A program made the position numbers and the translations under genes. Positions 49,501 through 61,500 of a DNA stretch of 64,000 nt are shown piece by piece. Source of the stretch: Lytechinus pictus (taxonomy: Eukaryota > Echinodermata > Echinoidea > Temnopleuroida > Toxopneustidae); assembly GCF_037042905.1 (NCBI RefSeq), contig NC_087251.1, positions 35,954,501-36,018,500 of the forward strand. The letters are read 5' to 3'. Within the stretch, counting starts at the first letter, position 1, and each line of letters opens with the position of its first letter. Under the pieces are notes generated by a model. The model worked only from the letters and a program-made list of their open reading frames with translations. It searched no databases and was not told the origin of the DNA.

Positions 49501-52500
49501 CCGTATCATCCAAGATAAACTACCATTCAATGATGAAGGTGAGTAGGACTTTCGGTCAATATTCACTTTGTCGAGCAACTTGAGTAAAATGCTCTGTTAG
49601 TGCATAAATAATCTTCCAGTAGATAGTATTGTTCTTGTAGAAATATAATAAAAATAACAAATTTGTATGTGACTGATATTTCCTTGGTTACGTTTTGTTA
49701 AGAAAAATAAAAATGAGTCATTATATTTATTTAGCCTTTAGGAAGATCCGGCCTTCGCAATAAAGACAATATTTGTGTATTGTCTTGTGTGAAATGAATG
49801 TAGACTGTACCGAACTGAACAAGTCTCTGTCTTTATTGATATTGATTTACTATTTATTTGATATTGACAGAGCTACCTGAGTTGAGTAGATTGAATGTAC
49901 CAGCACATGACAAGAAGCACCAGGTAAGTGGAATTTTGTTTTTCCATTATATAATTTATTTATTATTTTGAGTTTTATTTCTAACAAGGTAGCCTCTTCA
50001 TTCGACGAGCTGCAGTAACTGATGGACCTGTGAAATAAAACAATATGCACAGTGACAGACAACTTATAGCAATTCAAATTTAAACATAATTAATACGCAC
50101 AATATAAAAACGCATCAGAAGATCTTGGAAGCAAAAACCATTCTTGGAGAGAGGGATTGAGTGAATGAAATCGAAAGAGAGAGGGGAAGATGTGGAGAAG
50201 AGGAAGCAAGAAAGAAGGCAAGAGAAATCTTAGAGAGGCAAGAGAGAAGACATTGAAGGGGCGAGAGAGGCAAAGAGATGACCTCTATACCATCTTCCAC
50301 ACTAGGTTATAGGCAGAATATGACGTATATCCATCTCAATTCAATTTCAATTCATTTATAGGTTCAATGTCATGGCAAAAATATCAAATACATTGATATC
50401 AAATGTGGCAAATTGAATTTTATTCAAAGTTATCAGATGCTGTGTACAGTTATCTTTTCAGTTTATTACCGTTATAATCTTAGAAGCAAATTTTGATTCA
50501 GCAATAAAGCATTCCAAATATATTAGCAAATGACTGTGTAGAAATTGTTTAGAATGAAAATAAGCTTAGTTGTGTTTTTGTATGTTCAAACTTATAAAAA
50601 AAATCTAAGTGGAATTTTAAATCTTGTATACCTGTAACGCACAAAATGATTTAAATAATAAATAAATAAGGCATTTATGAATGCTATACATAATGCACAT
50701 CATAGCATTTACACTGTAGATCAATTGACAACACTTAAAGTCCTCATCTATACTGGATACAAGTAAGTTTTCAACTGTTTCTTAAATCTATGAAGAGAAG
50801 TTTCAGATCTCAAGGTAATGGGAAGCTTGTTCCATTCTTTTGCCGCAGCAACAGTAAAACTACGTTCACCAGCCTTGCTCCGGGTTGCATGATAGGTTAG
50901 TCGATAGAGATCTCTACTTGAACACAAACCTTCTCATTTAGGATTGTGAATCTGAAGTGCCCCCTTGATATACATTGGTACATGATCATGAAATGATCAT
51001 TTGCTACTCTTTTAAAGAAGTATTTTTGGTTACGCCTTTTCCATTTTCACTTATTTTATATCAGCATCGGAGTATGGAACTGATGAATCAGGCATCTTCC
51101 CTGGTTAAAGAACTCTGTGCCGGACTATCCAACTTCCACACGTACACAGAGCAAAGATCAAAGATATTTCCCATTGATTCTGCAAGTGGTATGCCTATCA
51201 GCCAAGTTAACCAAAAAGTAAGTCACGCATCGATAATCATGATTTTAATACCTTAAAACATTACTCTTCAATTCTTCTTAATTTCTTTTACAGTTTCCTA
51301 AAAAGTGCCTTGAGCACTCTACAGAGTGGATTTAGCGCGATATAAGTCTAATTATTAAGCACTGATAATCCTAATTTTGTTTGCTGCTTATTCAGTGGTC
51401 TCTTGCAGATACATTGTTACTTGATGTACACTCCCTTGTCTATTTTCTGTTGGTCTCATATATGGTCTAATCCTAGTTTGTCTACAACCAGCTCATCCAA
51501 TAATGATAATGATTATGATGGTAATGATGATGATGATGAATTAGACTAATTGCCTATTCCTCAAAGTCGCCTAAAGGCAGCTTTCCATTTGCGATGCAAC
51601 TTCTGTTAGTGTGTTATTTGGTAAAAATATTGCAAAACCACTACGCTTCGACATGAGCATGTGCATAACAGTATTCTTTTCAAGATAAATGAATCACAGA
51701 ATGGATTTAATTTTTTTTTTTTGGGGGGGGGGGTTGGTTCTAGCACTTGTTAGAATTCGCTCTCAATGATATAAAACAACATCCGGAGCCCTGTCACAAA
51801 AATATTAGCAATTAATTAGCAACTCATGAAATCTGTATAAATTCAACATGTATATTTAATAATAACCACAGGGGGGTTTCTGTGAAAGTTGTCAGCACTG
51901 ACTAAATTTGCAGCTCCAACAATTCAATTACCATGGTAACAGTCAGGGACCAGTGCTTCTCAGCCAGTCTCAACCAAGGATTTCACTAATATTGTCATTT
52001 CATTAAAAGTTTTATCAGTGATTTTTACTGACCAGTTTGCTCTCAGCCAATCAGATGCAAGGGTTTTAGTAGCTTATAACAATAGTAAAAATCACTCACT
52101 ATTTGTATGTGGGCGCGCCGTGGTCTAGTGGTTCTGACTCTCACCTTTCAAACAGAGGGTTGTGGTTCGAATCCTAGCCATGGCGTGTTTTCCTTCAGCA
52201 AGAAATTTATCCACACTGTGCTGCACTCGAACAAGGTGAGGTAAATGGGTACCAGCAGGAAGTAATTTTCCTCAAAAAGCTGTGCGCACCAGAATCGGTA
52301 GACTAGCTTAGCCGGGGTAATATAGGAGTGCCTTGAGCACCTAGCAAGGTGGATACGTGCACTATACAAATCCTTTATTATTTCGTGAAATGCTTTTCAA
52401 ATAGCTGTATCAATTTATGTTCTTGATTCATCAGTTGTCAATTAGAGACATTTAACCGCTGAGATTCCTGCCCACTTCTGGCAAACTTATTAATGATGGG

Positions 52501-55500
52501 ATAACTATTTCATTGGTATTTTATTGATGCCATATGCAGTATATAATTGTGATTTAATTTTGTTAATCAACAGTTCTGTAGCCATCTTCATGAAAACGCT
52601 TCATACCTAAGACCATTAGAACAGTCCTTTGCAGCTTTCAACGAAAGTACTCGGGATGATGCTCTTACAACATTGGTGAGAAAAGTGGAAGTATTTGATT
52701 ATTATTTTTTTTTTTTTTTCATTTAGAGACAGACGAACCTTGTATGATTCAGAGGCATTTAATGTACCACCCTATTTTCAGTCATCTGTCAATTTGACTT
52801 TGACAATTTTTGCTGTATGTTTAACCCTTTCCATGTGTACTTCACCCCATAGCACACTCGATGCCGCACAAACTTTGCATTTCACACTCAAGCAAACAAT
52901 GCATTGTTTCCCTCCCTGAAAAGAATTCAGCACAGAGGGGGGTATGGCACAGTGCACACAGAGTTGATATTTTTTTAATGTACCAGTAAAGCCAACTTGC
53001 TTGATGACTATTGCATTTTAATTTAATTAAAAAATTGAAGGCAAAATATGGATCTGAATATAGGGTATGCCTTTCATTCACACCCTATTCATTGCCATAA
53101 AACCCCCCTTGTTTGAAGCAATCCAACAAAATTAAGAAGTAAAAGAGCTATAGTAAAATAAAATATCTATTTATTTGAATGTTTGTCAACTTCACAGCTG
53201 TCTTTTCACAGATATTTAGAAAATTACATTTTTCCATATGTGTGATTGTTTAATTCCAAATCAACATTAAGTGTATTTTTTCTTGTTTGCAATTACATTA
53301 TCCTTTCTTTTATGCTTTTCAGGGGTTATTTGTTATTCGATCGTTGAGTATTGGTGGTATTCTATCTGAAATATTTTATATTTTTAGGGGTCATCACATG
53401 GTTTATATGTATCTATAGTTAGGTATTTTTATGATTCATTAGTGTAGAGTCAAATTGAATTTAGTTGGGTTGTTTTAATTATAATGTTTGAAAGTATTTA
53501 ATCATCCAGTAAAATAATTGATAATAATATAAAAATGTTAATGTTGCTATGACCTTGATTCTCCTGTGTACATTTTTAGGAAACAGCTACCGGCCTTCAA
53601 GACTTTGCTGCTAAGTTCAGTAAATATGTTGCTTATCTCCAGAAGCTTTTACCTTATCAACTTCTAAGGTGAGATAGATTTCTAATTTTTGGTTCTTGTT
53701 TTTTTTTTTTTTTTTTGCAACATATGTAATTCATACCAGTAGATTCATTCAGTTTATGGTTATTAATTTTGAGTGAAAATACATGGTAAATATGAATACG
53801 ATAGACACATATGTGACCTGCCACCCCAAAACCAACAATAAGTCACCAGTGAAGGTTCTCTGTAAATAGCCGAAATATTCATTCTGTCTTCAACAAGAGT
53901 ATTTCTTTTTCTTCATGATGATAAATTTTGAGATTGTAAAGTTGAATAAACGCCAAGATACAATATTTTCTTTGGCATCATTTTGTCTGGACTGCTTGAA
54001 AGTTTCATCCAGATTGCATAGTGAGCACATCTCATGCTTTAAGTGAGCCCTGAACTTCAAAAATTGTTTTCCCCTTACATTTTTAAAGCTCTAGCTGAAT
54101 TTCTTTTGCAGTCATTCAGGTACCTGTGAGGGTTAATATTGATCAATTTGGGCAAGTATTATTTTGGTGGCATGACATTTGCTCATGCGACAATTGCTCA
54201 CGGCTTAGTTACGTCTAAGATGTACTGTTAGAGTTTCAAAAGGGTTTTATGTTAGGTTTAGTTTTAGGGTATGGTATAGTGTTAAATCCAGGGTTGAAGT
54301 TGGTAATTTGATTAGTGTATGGAATTTAGAGTGGAGCAATTGTCGCCGGAGTAGATGTCATGGAATCATCATTTCATTGGTTGGGATATGCTTTTTCAAG
54401 CTCAATGAAAATCTCAAAATTCATTTTGAGCACCTTGGCTTGGGTTGGCTTTTCACACATTTTGAATCAAAATGTCCAGGGGTAACCCCTGTGCACCAGT
54501 AATATCTGTTATAATACATTATACATCAATACAAGCCTCATTGTTGTAATTTTTTTTTTCAGCATCGAAGAAGAATGCCGTCTATCTACCTGTTCTCAGA
54601 CGTTAGAATCCCGTAACATGGAGCTCCATTCCTCACTACAACGAATGTCCTCCGTCTTCACCACTGTCGAGAGTTATGTTAGTCTCCTTGCGTCCGCTAG
54701 TACCACATCCTGTGAGTGTCCTCAGGCAAACTTCAAGACGATCTTTGAGAAGCTTGCCGAGAGTCTTACCAACCTTTATGAAGTCATGAAAGGTATGGAG
54801 GAAACTGAAGAAATACAGGGTGTAATAGATTAAAGAGGGACTAAAAGATTCAATATGGATGCAAGCTCAGCCAGCGACTTCGCTCATGCTACAAATTGTA
54901 CACAATCATGCAGAACGCCTGTAGGTGCTATGTCAGTAATGCTGCAATTCATTATACCTCATGCAGGGAAAAGATCAATCACCCCCAAGATTTGAAGAAG
55001 AAAAAATCCCTTGTAAGTTGCAATAGGTCCCCCATAAACTACTCATTGGCTTCAGTGTAATAGGCAATTATTGTCCAAATAAGTAGACGAAAAATGCCAG
55101 ATGATTTATTCTATGTTACAAAAATTTGTTGTTACAATTTGCTTGGTTTTGCTGAATCTTAGGAACATTTTGTGAAGCATTTTGTCAAAGATTTTCCCCT
55201 GACAACTTTTGTTGTAAGCTACTGAAATCCTTGAACCTGAATGGTTGAGAGTAGCTTCTGTTTGTGGAAATCACTGACAAGATGCCTCATGAAATGCTCT
55301 CCAAGTTATCTTCACTTATGGAATGCAATGAGGATAAGGATATAGATAATAATAATGCAATTATAAAGCATCTAATCAAGTCTTTAGAGTGTTCAGAGAG
55401 TTATGAACTAACCCCCACTGGGCTATTTTGCAAGCTTAAATTCCTGGGTCTGTATTCTGATCTCAGGTTTAAATTAAACTCTGTTATGGAGAGCCAATTT

Positions 55501-58500
55501 GGGCACAAATCTCTAACAATACACATCCAATTTATTTACTTATATGACACCCAAATTGTTCATAATTGTCTGGGAATGATAAATGAAGTATTTTGAAGTA
55601 TTTTTCTTCATTATGAAAGCAAAATAGTAAACATAATAAATATACAATAGAAACATAATTTTTGAATTTTTGGCTTCCCATAATTTTAGCAGAGTTAGAC
55701 TGGTCTAAGTTAAACCTGACTTCAGAATACGGGCCTTGGGATCCTAAGATCTCGGCCATGGGTTGTCTGATCAAGCATAAGCTTGGTACAGATGCAGTGT
55801 AATATGTAGGGAACAAGATAATGGTATAAGTTTTTTATTTGACTTCTTGTTTATCAAACTATTAAATGTGTTGTTCAAAGTTTAATAACTTTCTTGTTTA
55901 CGCAGATTTATCAAAGAATTATAACTTCAAGGTGTCTTTAGAACACCAGCTACCAATAGCATCTCAGAAACTCAAGACTACAGATGAGTGTGTTGTATCA
56001 TCCCTTATATCATTAGTAACGTGTACAGGAAAGGTTAGTATTTTTGCCATTGTTACCATGAAAGTTTGATATTGATTAACCTACTTAATTATTTGCATGC
56101 AGCTGTTGCATTATAACACATTTATAGAATTTTAATTCAACAATTGTAATAAGTTTTCTCCTTCACCTTTGTACCAGTGAAACTTAGTGATAATTTTCAA
56201 TGGCGTCTACAAAATAATTGTCATTGGTGCAATAAGTACATGTAAATCAAATTTAAAGAAAATTTTACTATAGTAATTATTATCCCTTTGGAATTCAGTG
56301 TATGATGAGTTAAATGAAAGTCAAGTTGTATTATATTAAACATGTACACTGGAAAGAATTGCTCTTCAGATGTTTGCCCATTTAAAAGAGTATTTGATTT
56401 AAAAAAATGTGAAATGTTTGGTCAAAACATTTCCAGACAAGTATATTTGTGTACATTGCATGTGTCTATCTGTGAAGAATTTAGTCAATTTCCTAACATT
56501 TTGGCTATTCAGATTACTTTTGTGCACACTTCTCACTGCAACATTAAAGTAATCTTGAATAGATTAATGAATAGATTTGGGATAGCCCTCCATAAAAGTG
56601 TGGTATTAACCAATCAGGGTCCGATAACACAAAGATTAGTGATTAATCATATACTTGATTTTCATGATTGATTGTACATCGTAGACTATGTATTCAATCG
56701 TATAAAAATGTTCTACGATCATTGATAAGCTTTGCATTATGGGCCTCAGAATATTGAGTTTGTATGTTTCTTTGTTTTCATTTTTTCTGTGATAGATTTC
56801 TAACTTCATGAAGACCAACCTAGATTTCTTCAAAAGTCCAGTAGGTTATGGGAATAGTAAAGGTTCTTCTACAGGAGGTCAGAGCACATCACCTTGTGTG
56901 CCATTACTACGACAGAGAGCAGTAGCTTATATGGCTGCATTGAATAAGGTAAAACCTTCAGCATATATATGTTATATTGGATAGCTCAGAATACAGAGAT
57001 TCTAACAATTTGTTAAACAATATTTTATTGTTTTTTTTTTAATAAAGATATTGCAGGTTTTATGTGAAAAAAACCCTTTTCACCTCAAAATCTTGTCATA
57101 CACAGGTCTATTGGAGAAAGGTGAGAATAATCTTTTTACACCAAAAAGCTTTTTTTTTTTCATCCCTCAGAATATTGCAATTTGCTAAGGGGTTGGCATC
57201 CCTGAGAATGGAATACGGGAATATCCAACAATTAGTGCAATATTGGCCCTAGCAAGTGGAATATATCTGGTATCCCATGAAGAAAAGACATCCAATATAA
57301 TTACTGTATTCTTTAATATTCATTATACATTACACATGCAATACTATAGGATATTGCTCTGCAAGTTTTGTACATAAGCCTATTAGATTTCAGCACATCG
57401 TGCAGTATGCTTTGATATTGAACAGGCTAATCATTCATACCTTAATATGTGTTTTCAATTCTCTGCCAAAATGCCCTATATAGATTATAATGCTATGTAC
57501 AGCATGATTATAAAAAAAGTAAATGAGAATGAATGGAGCTAGCTAGTCATGAATTTATATATTCTTTAATTCATGATTTACCTGTACTTAATTCATTTCT
57601 GAGGCAATATTCTGCTTTATGAAAAGTGCCTCTGCACTTGTCTAGTTCTTTTGATCCACTGCATGGATTTCTATACAGTTGAGATTGATTGGATCAATCA
57701 TAACTCTTTGTAAGACTGTGCCCAGTTGTTGATTTTTTTACGCATAAAACTATATGAGTTTATAAAAATGATGTATCTTTTTAATACCACATATTTCCCT
57801 ATATGCAATCATGGGTCAGATAGAGGTAATGATATAACAAGCATTTACATGTAATTTGCTATTGTACAGAGACAAAACTACATTACCATTCTGTTAATAT
57901 GAGAAAAAAAATGCATTGTACATATGTGGGTATTATGAAAACAATTCAACTACATTCCCCCCCCCCCTCCAATGATATTGTTGTTAAGCAGTATTAAATC
58001 AAATAAAATCAATTACAATGACCAAAATACAGTAATTATTAATGTCATTGAATTTTTTTTCTCATTTTTAAGTCCAGTACATTGTTCAGAGTGTTCAGAG
58101 TTTTTTAAAGTTCCTGACTGATGTATTCTCTTTCATTTTTCATCAGTCCCTTTTAATAGTACTATGACCCTTCCATCAGTATGCCATTCTGCGACTATTT
58201 TCTCTATAAGCAGTGCACTTCTCCATAATAAACTTCTATTGCTGGCGGTTAGGTCCTCTTCTATTCCCTTAGGAGTACCTCTTAGTAGTTTGCCTTTTAA
58301 GAAGATGGACTGTCTCTTGTGGTATGATGTAAAATTTCACAAAGATTGGTTGTGGTGAAGTGGATTCTCCTGGCGACCTTCAGGGCTTGCGGGGTCCAAT
58401 TAGATCCGATCGATCTATTGTATCCTGACTTATCTGTAGACCAAGTTTATCCTGTGCAAGATTGATCATCATCTAATCAGTATTTTCATTTGTTTTCTCG

Positions 58501-61500
58501 GGAATCCTATATACTTGCACTCAACCGTGAGAATATTGCGCAGCAGAGTTCATATCCCGTTGAAGTATTTCTATTTCCTCTCTTAAGTTACCTTCATATT
58601 TCGCTTGAATCGACGGTAACATGAGGTCTTGAGACTGGAGTCTAGATTCTAGATCCATGACTTTGCTCTCTACCTTTTCTAGGCAATCACACAATTTCTG
58701 CATCTCTTTAATAACGTCAGTTTATGAATACTGGAATAGGTCCTTAAATTCTCCATGATTATAATTATTTTGTTGCTTTTCAGCCTTGCCCTGAAACAGT
58801 GCCATACTCCACGGCCGTCCAGAACCAACGGATACTGCTCAGCTCCACAGAGAGCAAGGAGGGTCTCGCCCAGCAGGTGGCCTCCTCCAGCTCCAGGATA
58901 GCCCGGCTGGAGCAGGAGAAGGAGCATTGGGTCCTGGAGGCTCAGCTCCTGCAGATCAAATATGATAGGGAGATACAGGTATGTGATCGAATGGTGTTGC
59001 TTCCCCATCAGGTTTGAGGTGTTCTGTAAATAGTTTGTATTCATACTGTACCTCTCAGAGGTGAAGTAAACCCTTAACCACTGCGGTCTCTTATTTAAAA
59101 GTCACTGTGTTCTTTTAACCCTTTAATGCCACCACATACCTTACGATTGGTCCGCAACCAGATTTTTGTCTTGCCTGCATAGCAGAGCGAGACTTATAGG
59201 CGCCACTTTTCTGACAGCGTCGGCGGCGTCGTCAACATTGAAATCTTAACCAAGGTTAAGTTTTTGAAATGTCATCATAACTTAGAAAGTATATGGACCT
59301 AGTTCATGAAATTTGGACATAAGGGTAATCAAGTATTACTGAACATCCTGCCTGAGATTTGGGTCACATGACCAAGGTCAAAGGTCATTTAGGGTCAATG
59401 AACTTAGACCATGTTGGGGGAATCAATATCAAAATCTTAACTAAGGTTAAGTTTTTGAAATGTTGTCATAACTTCGAAAGTATATGGACCTAGTTCATAA
59501 AACGTAGACATAAGTGTAATAGTGTATCACTGAAGATTCTGCCAGAGTTTCAGGTCACATGATTAAGGTCAAAGGTCATTTACGGTCAAGGAACTTTGGC
59601 CATGTTAGGGTTATTTGAGGAATTGTCATCATAACTTTAAAAGTTTATGGATGTAGTTCATGAAACTTGGACATAAGAGCAATCAAGTATCCTTGAACAT
59701 CCTGTGCGAGTTTCAGGTCACATGAACAAGGCCAAAGGTAATTTAGTGTCAACAAACTTTGGTAATGCTGGGGCTATTTGTGGAATTGTCATTATAACTT
59801 TAAAAGTCTATGGATCTAGTTCATGAAACTTGGACATAAGAGCAGCAGTGTATCCCTGAATACCCTGTATGCATTTCAGGATCGTGGCCAAGATCAAAGG
59901 TCATTTAAAGGTCAATGAACTCTGGCCGTGTTGGGAGTACAGGTATGTGTTGAATTGGCATCATAACTAAGGAAGTTTATGGATCTAGCTCATGAAACAT
60001 CGACATAAAGATAATCAAGTATGAATGATTGTTTTGCACATGTCTTAGGTCACATGATCATGGTCAAAGGTAATTTTGGGTCAATGGGCATAATATTTTG
60101 ATATCATATTAGTGTTTTCTTCTGTGAATAATATTCATTAGCTATTTTCAAAGGAAGCACTGCTGCTATATCGCATTGCGTAATGCAGGCGAGACTGCCA
60201 GAGGCGTTTCACTTGTTGATAAAAATCATAACATTTGATACACATATTGATACATGGAACATCGTACTGTTGAAGGATCTAAATCATCGATTGAATACTT
60301 CTATATCAAATCTGTGACTGTCAACAAATTCATCATCTAATCTTTATGACATCATGACAGTTGTATGGTCAACTATGATTTGAATGCAATATGGCCTTGA
60401 CTCGAAAATAAAGGCTTTGCAACTCTCCAAAATTTGATATTAGTATTTTTACATTTTTAACCTCAAACAAAATGAGTGTTCATTTATACTTTCAGAAAAT
60501 ATGCAAATTGAGATTTCTTCTGAAATTGGATCTTAGATCAGTCGTAAGGTGTGTGGTGGCCTTAAGTCAATTACATGAAACAACCATGCACCAATATAGA
60601 GCTACAAATATTAAACCAAGATATGTAGATGCTTGTAAATGGTACAAAACCATAATTTGCTTTTTAAAGCAGTTGCTGGCAGAAATTCTAGAACAGCTTC
60701 TCTGTTTCTTCAAATGCAAGTCTTTACTATGGTATTACATGAAGATTTATTTTGAACAGCTTGTACTCACTGATTCAAAATGTAATTTTACCATGTTTTG
60801 TAGAAAGAAAAGTAAAAGTATTCTAGCTCATACTTTAAGTAAAAGATGGGGGACATAATATTTATCACATTCATTCAAATCCTTTTCTTCAAGTATAATA
60901 TTATACACTCTGCTATGAAAAAAAGCTTTGTTTGTCTGGTTGTTAAGCTCATTTTATTTGCTGCTACTGTGCACATTCTTGTCTCAAAGCAATGCTAAAA
61001 TCTACTTTCATTTTCAAAGCAAATATTAAAAAAAAAAAAAAAAAGAAGATCAGTCTTCTAATTGAGGAATGTTTTAAAATGAATGCAAACTTTCTAGATC
61101 ATCAGCAAAAATCATGTGAACACTTTATTTTCTTGCAACTGTAGACGAATATTTCTAAATTCACTTTTACTCATTACTGCTGATTTTGAAATATGATCTA
61201 GTACTTAGATTGCATGCATGGACTGTAGATATACCCAATCCCGTTTCTCCTTTGTAAAAGGGCAATTTCACGTGAGAAAATGATCATAATTATTTCTTCA
61301 TATTCATAATAAAAGCAATGATAATCACATTGATAGTCCTAAATACGCAAATTCCTGAATGAAACGTAGCTCCCACAATCAGCTCCTATAACATAATTGA
61401 TAATGGAATTGCATCAATTGCCTGTATAGAATTGCCCCACAGCATGAGATTGTGTCTGACAATTAACACCTTGTTATGATAGCAACAACAAGGAAACCAA

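Larger units (their letters stand above)
51218..52573 (+). other. PPP1R21 intron 8
   Basis: Contains a SINE tail (51290-51358), a TGATGA microsatellite (51503-51538), an X-box-like palindrome (51927) and a MITE carrying an inserted SINE (52003-52395). Confidence 0.7.
54793..55905 (+). other. PPP1R21 intron 11
   Basis: Contains a reversed MITE (55164-55303) and a second, unrelated MITE with 5'-GGNCNGTATTCTGA ends (55447-55736). Confidence 0.7.

Noticed and set aside
59240..60110. CRISPR-like or coding tandem array
   Set aside because: Units are ~160-190 bp, degenerate and without unique spacers of constant length; a eukaryotic repeat element.
60472..60858. 128-codon open frame in PPP1R21 intron 14
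   Set aside because: In the gap where PPP1R21 exons could lie, but the translation resembles no part of the family and no splice signals match the phase.
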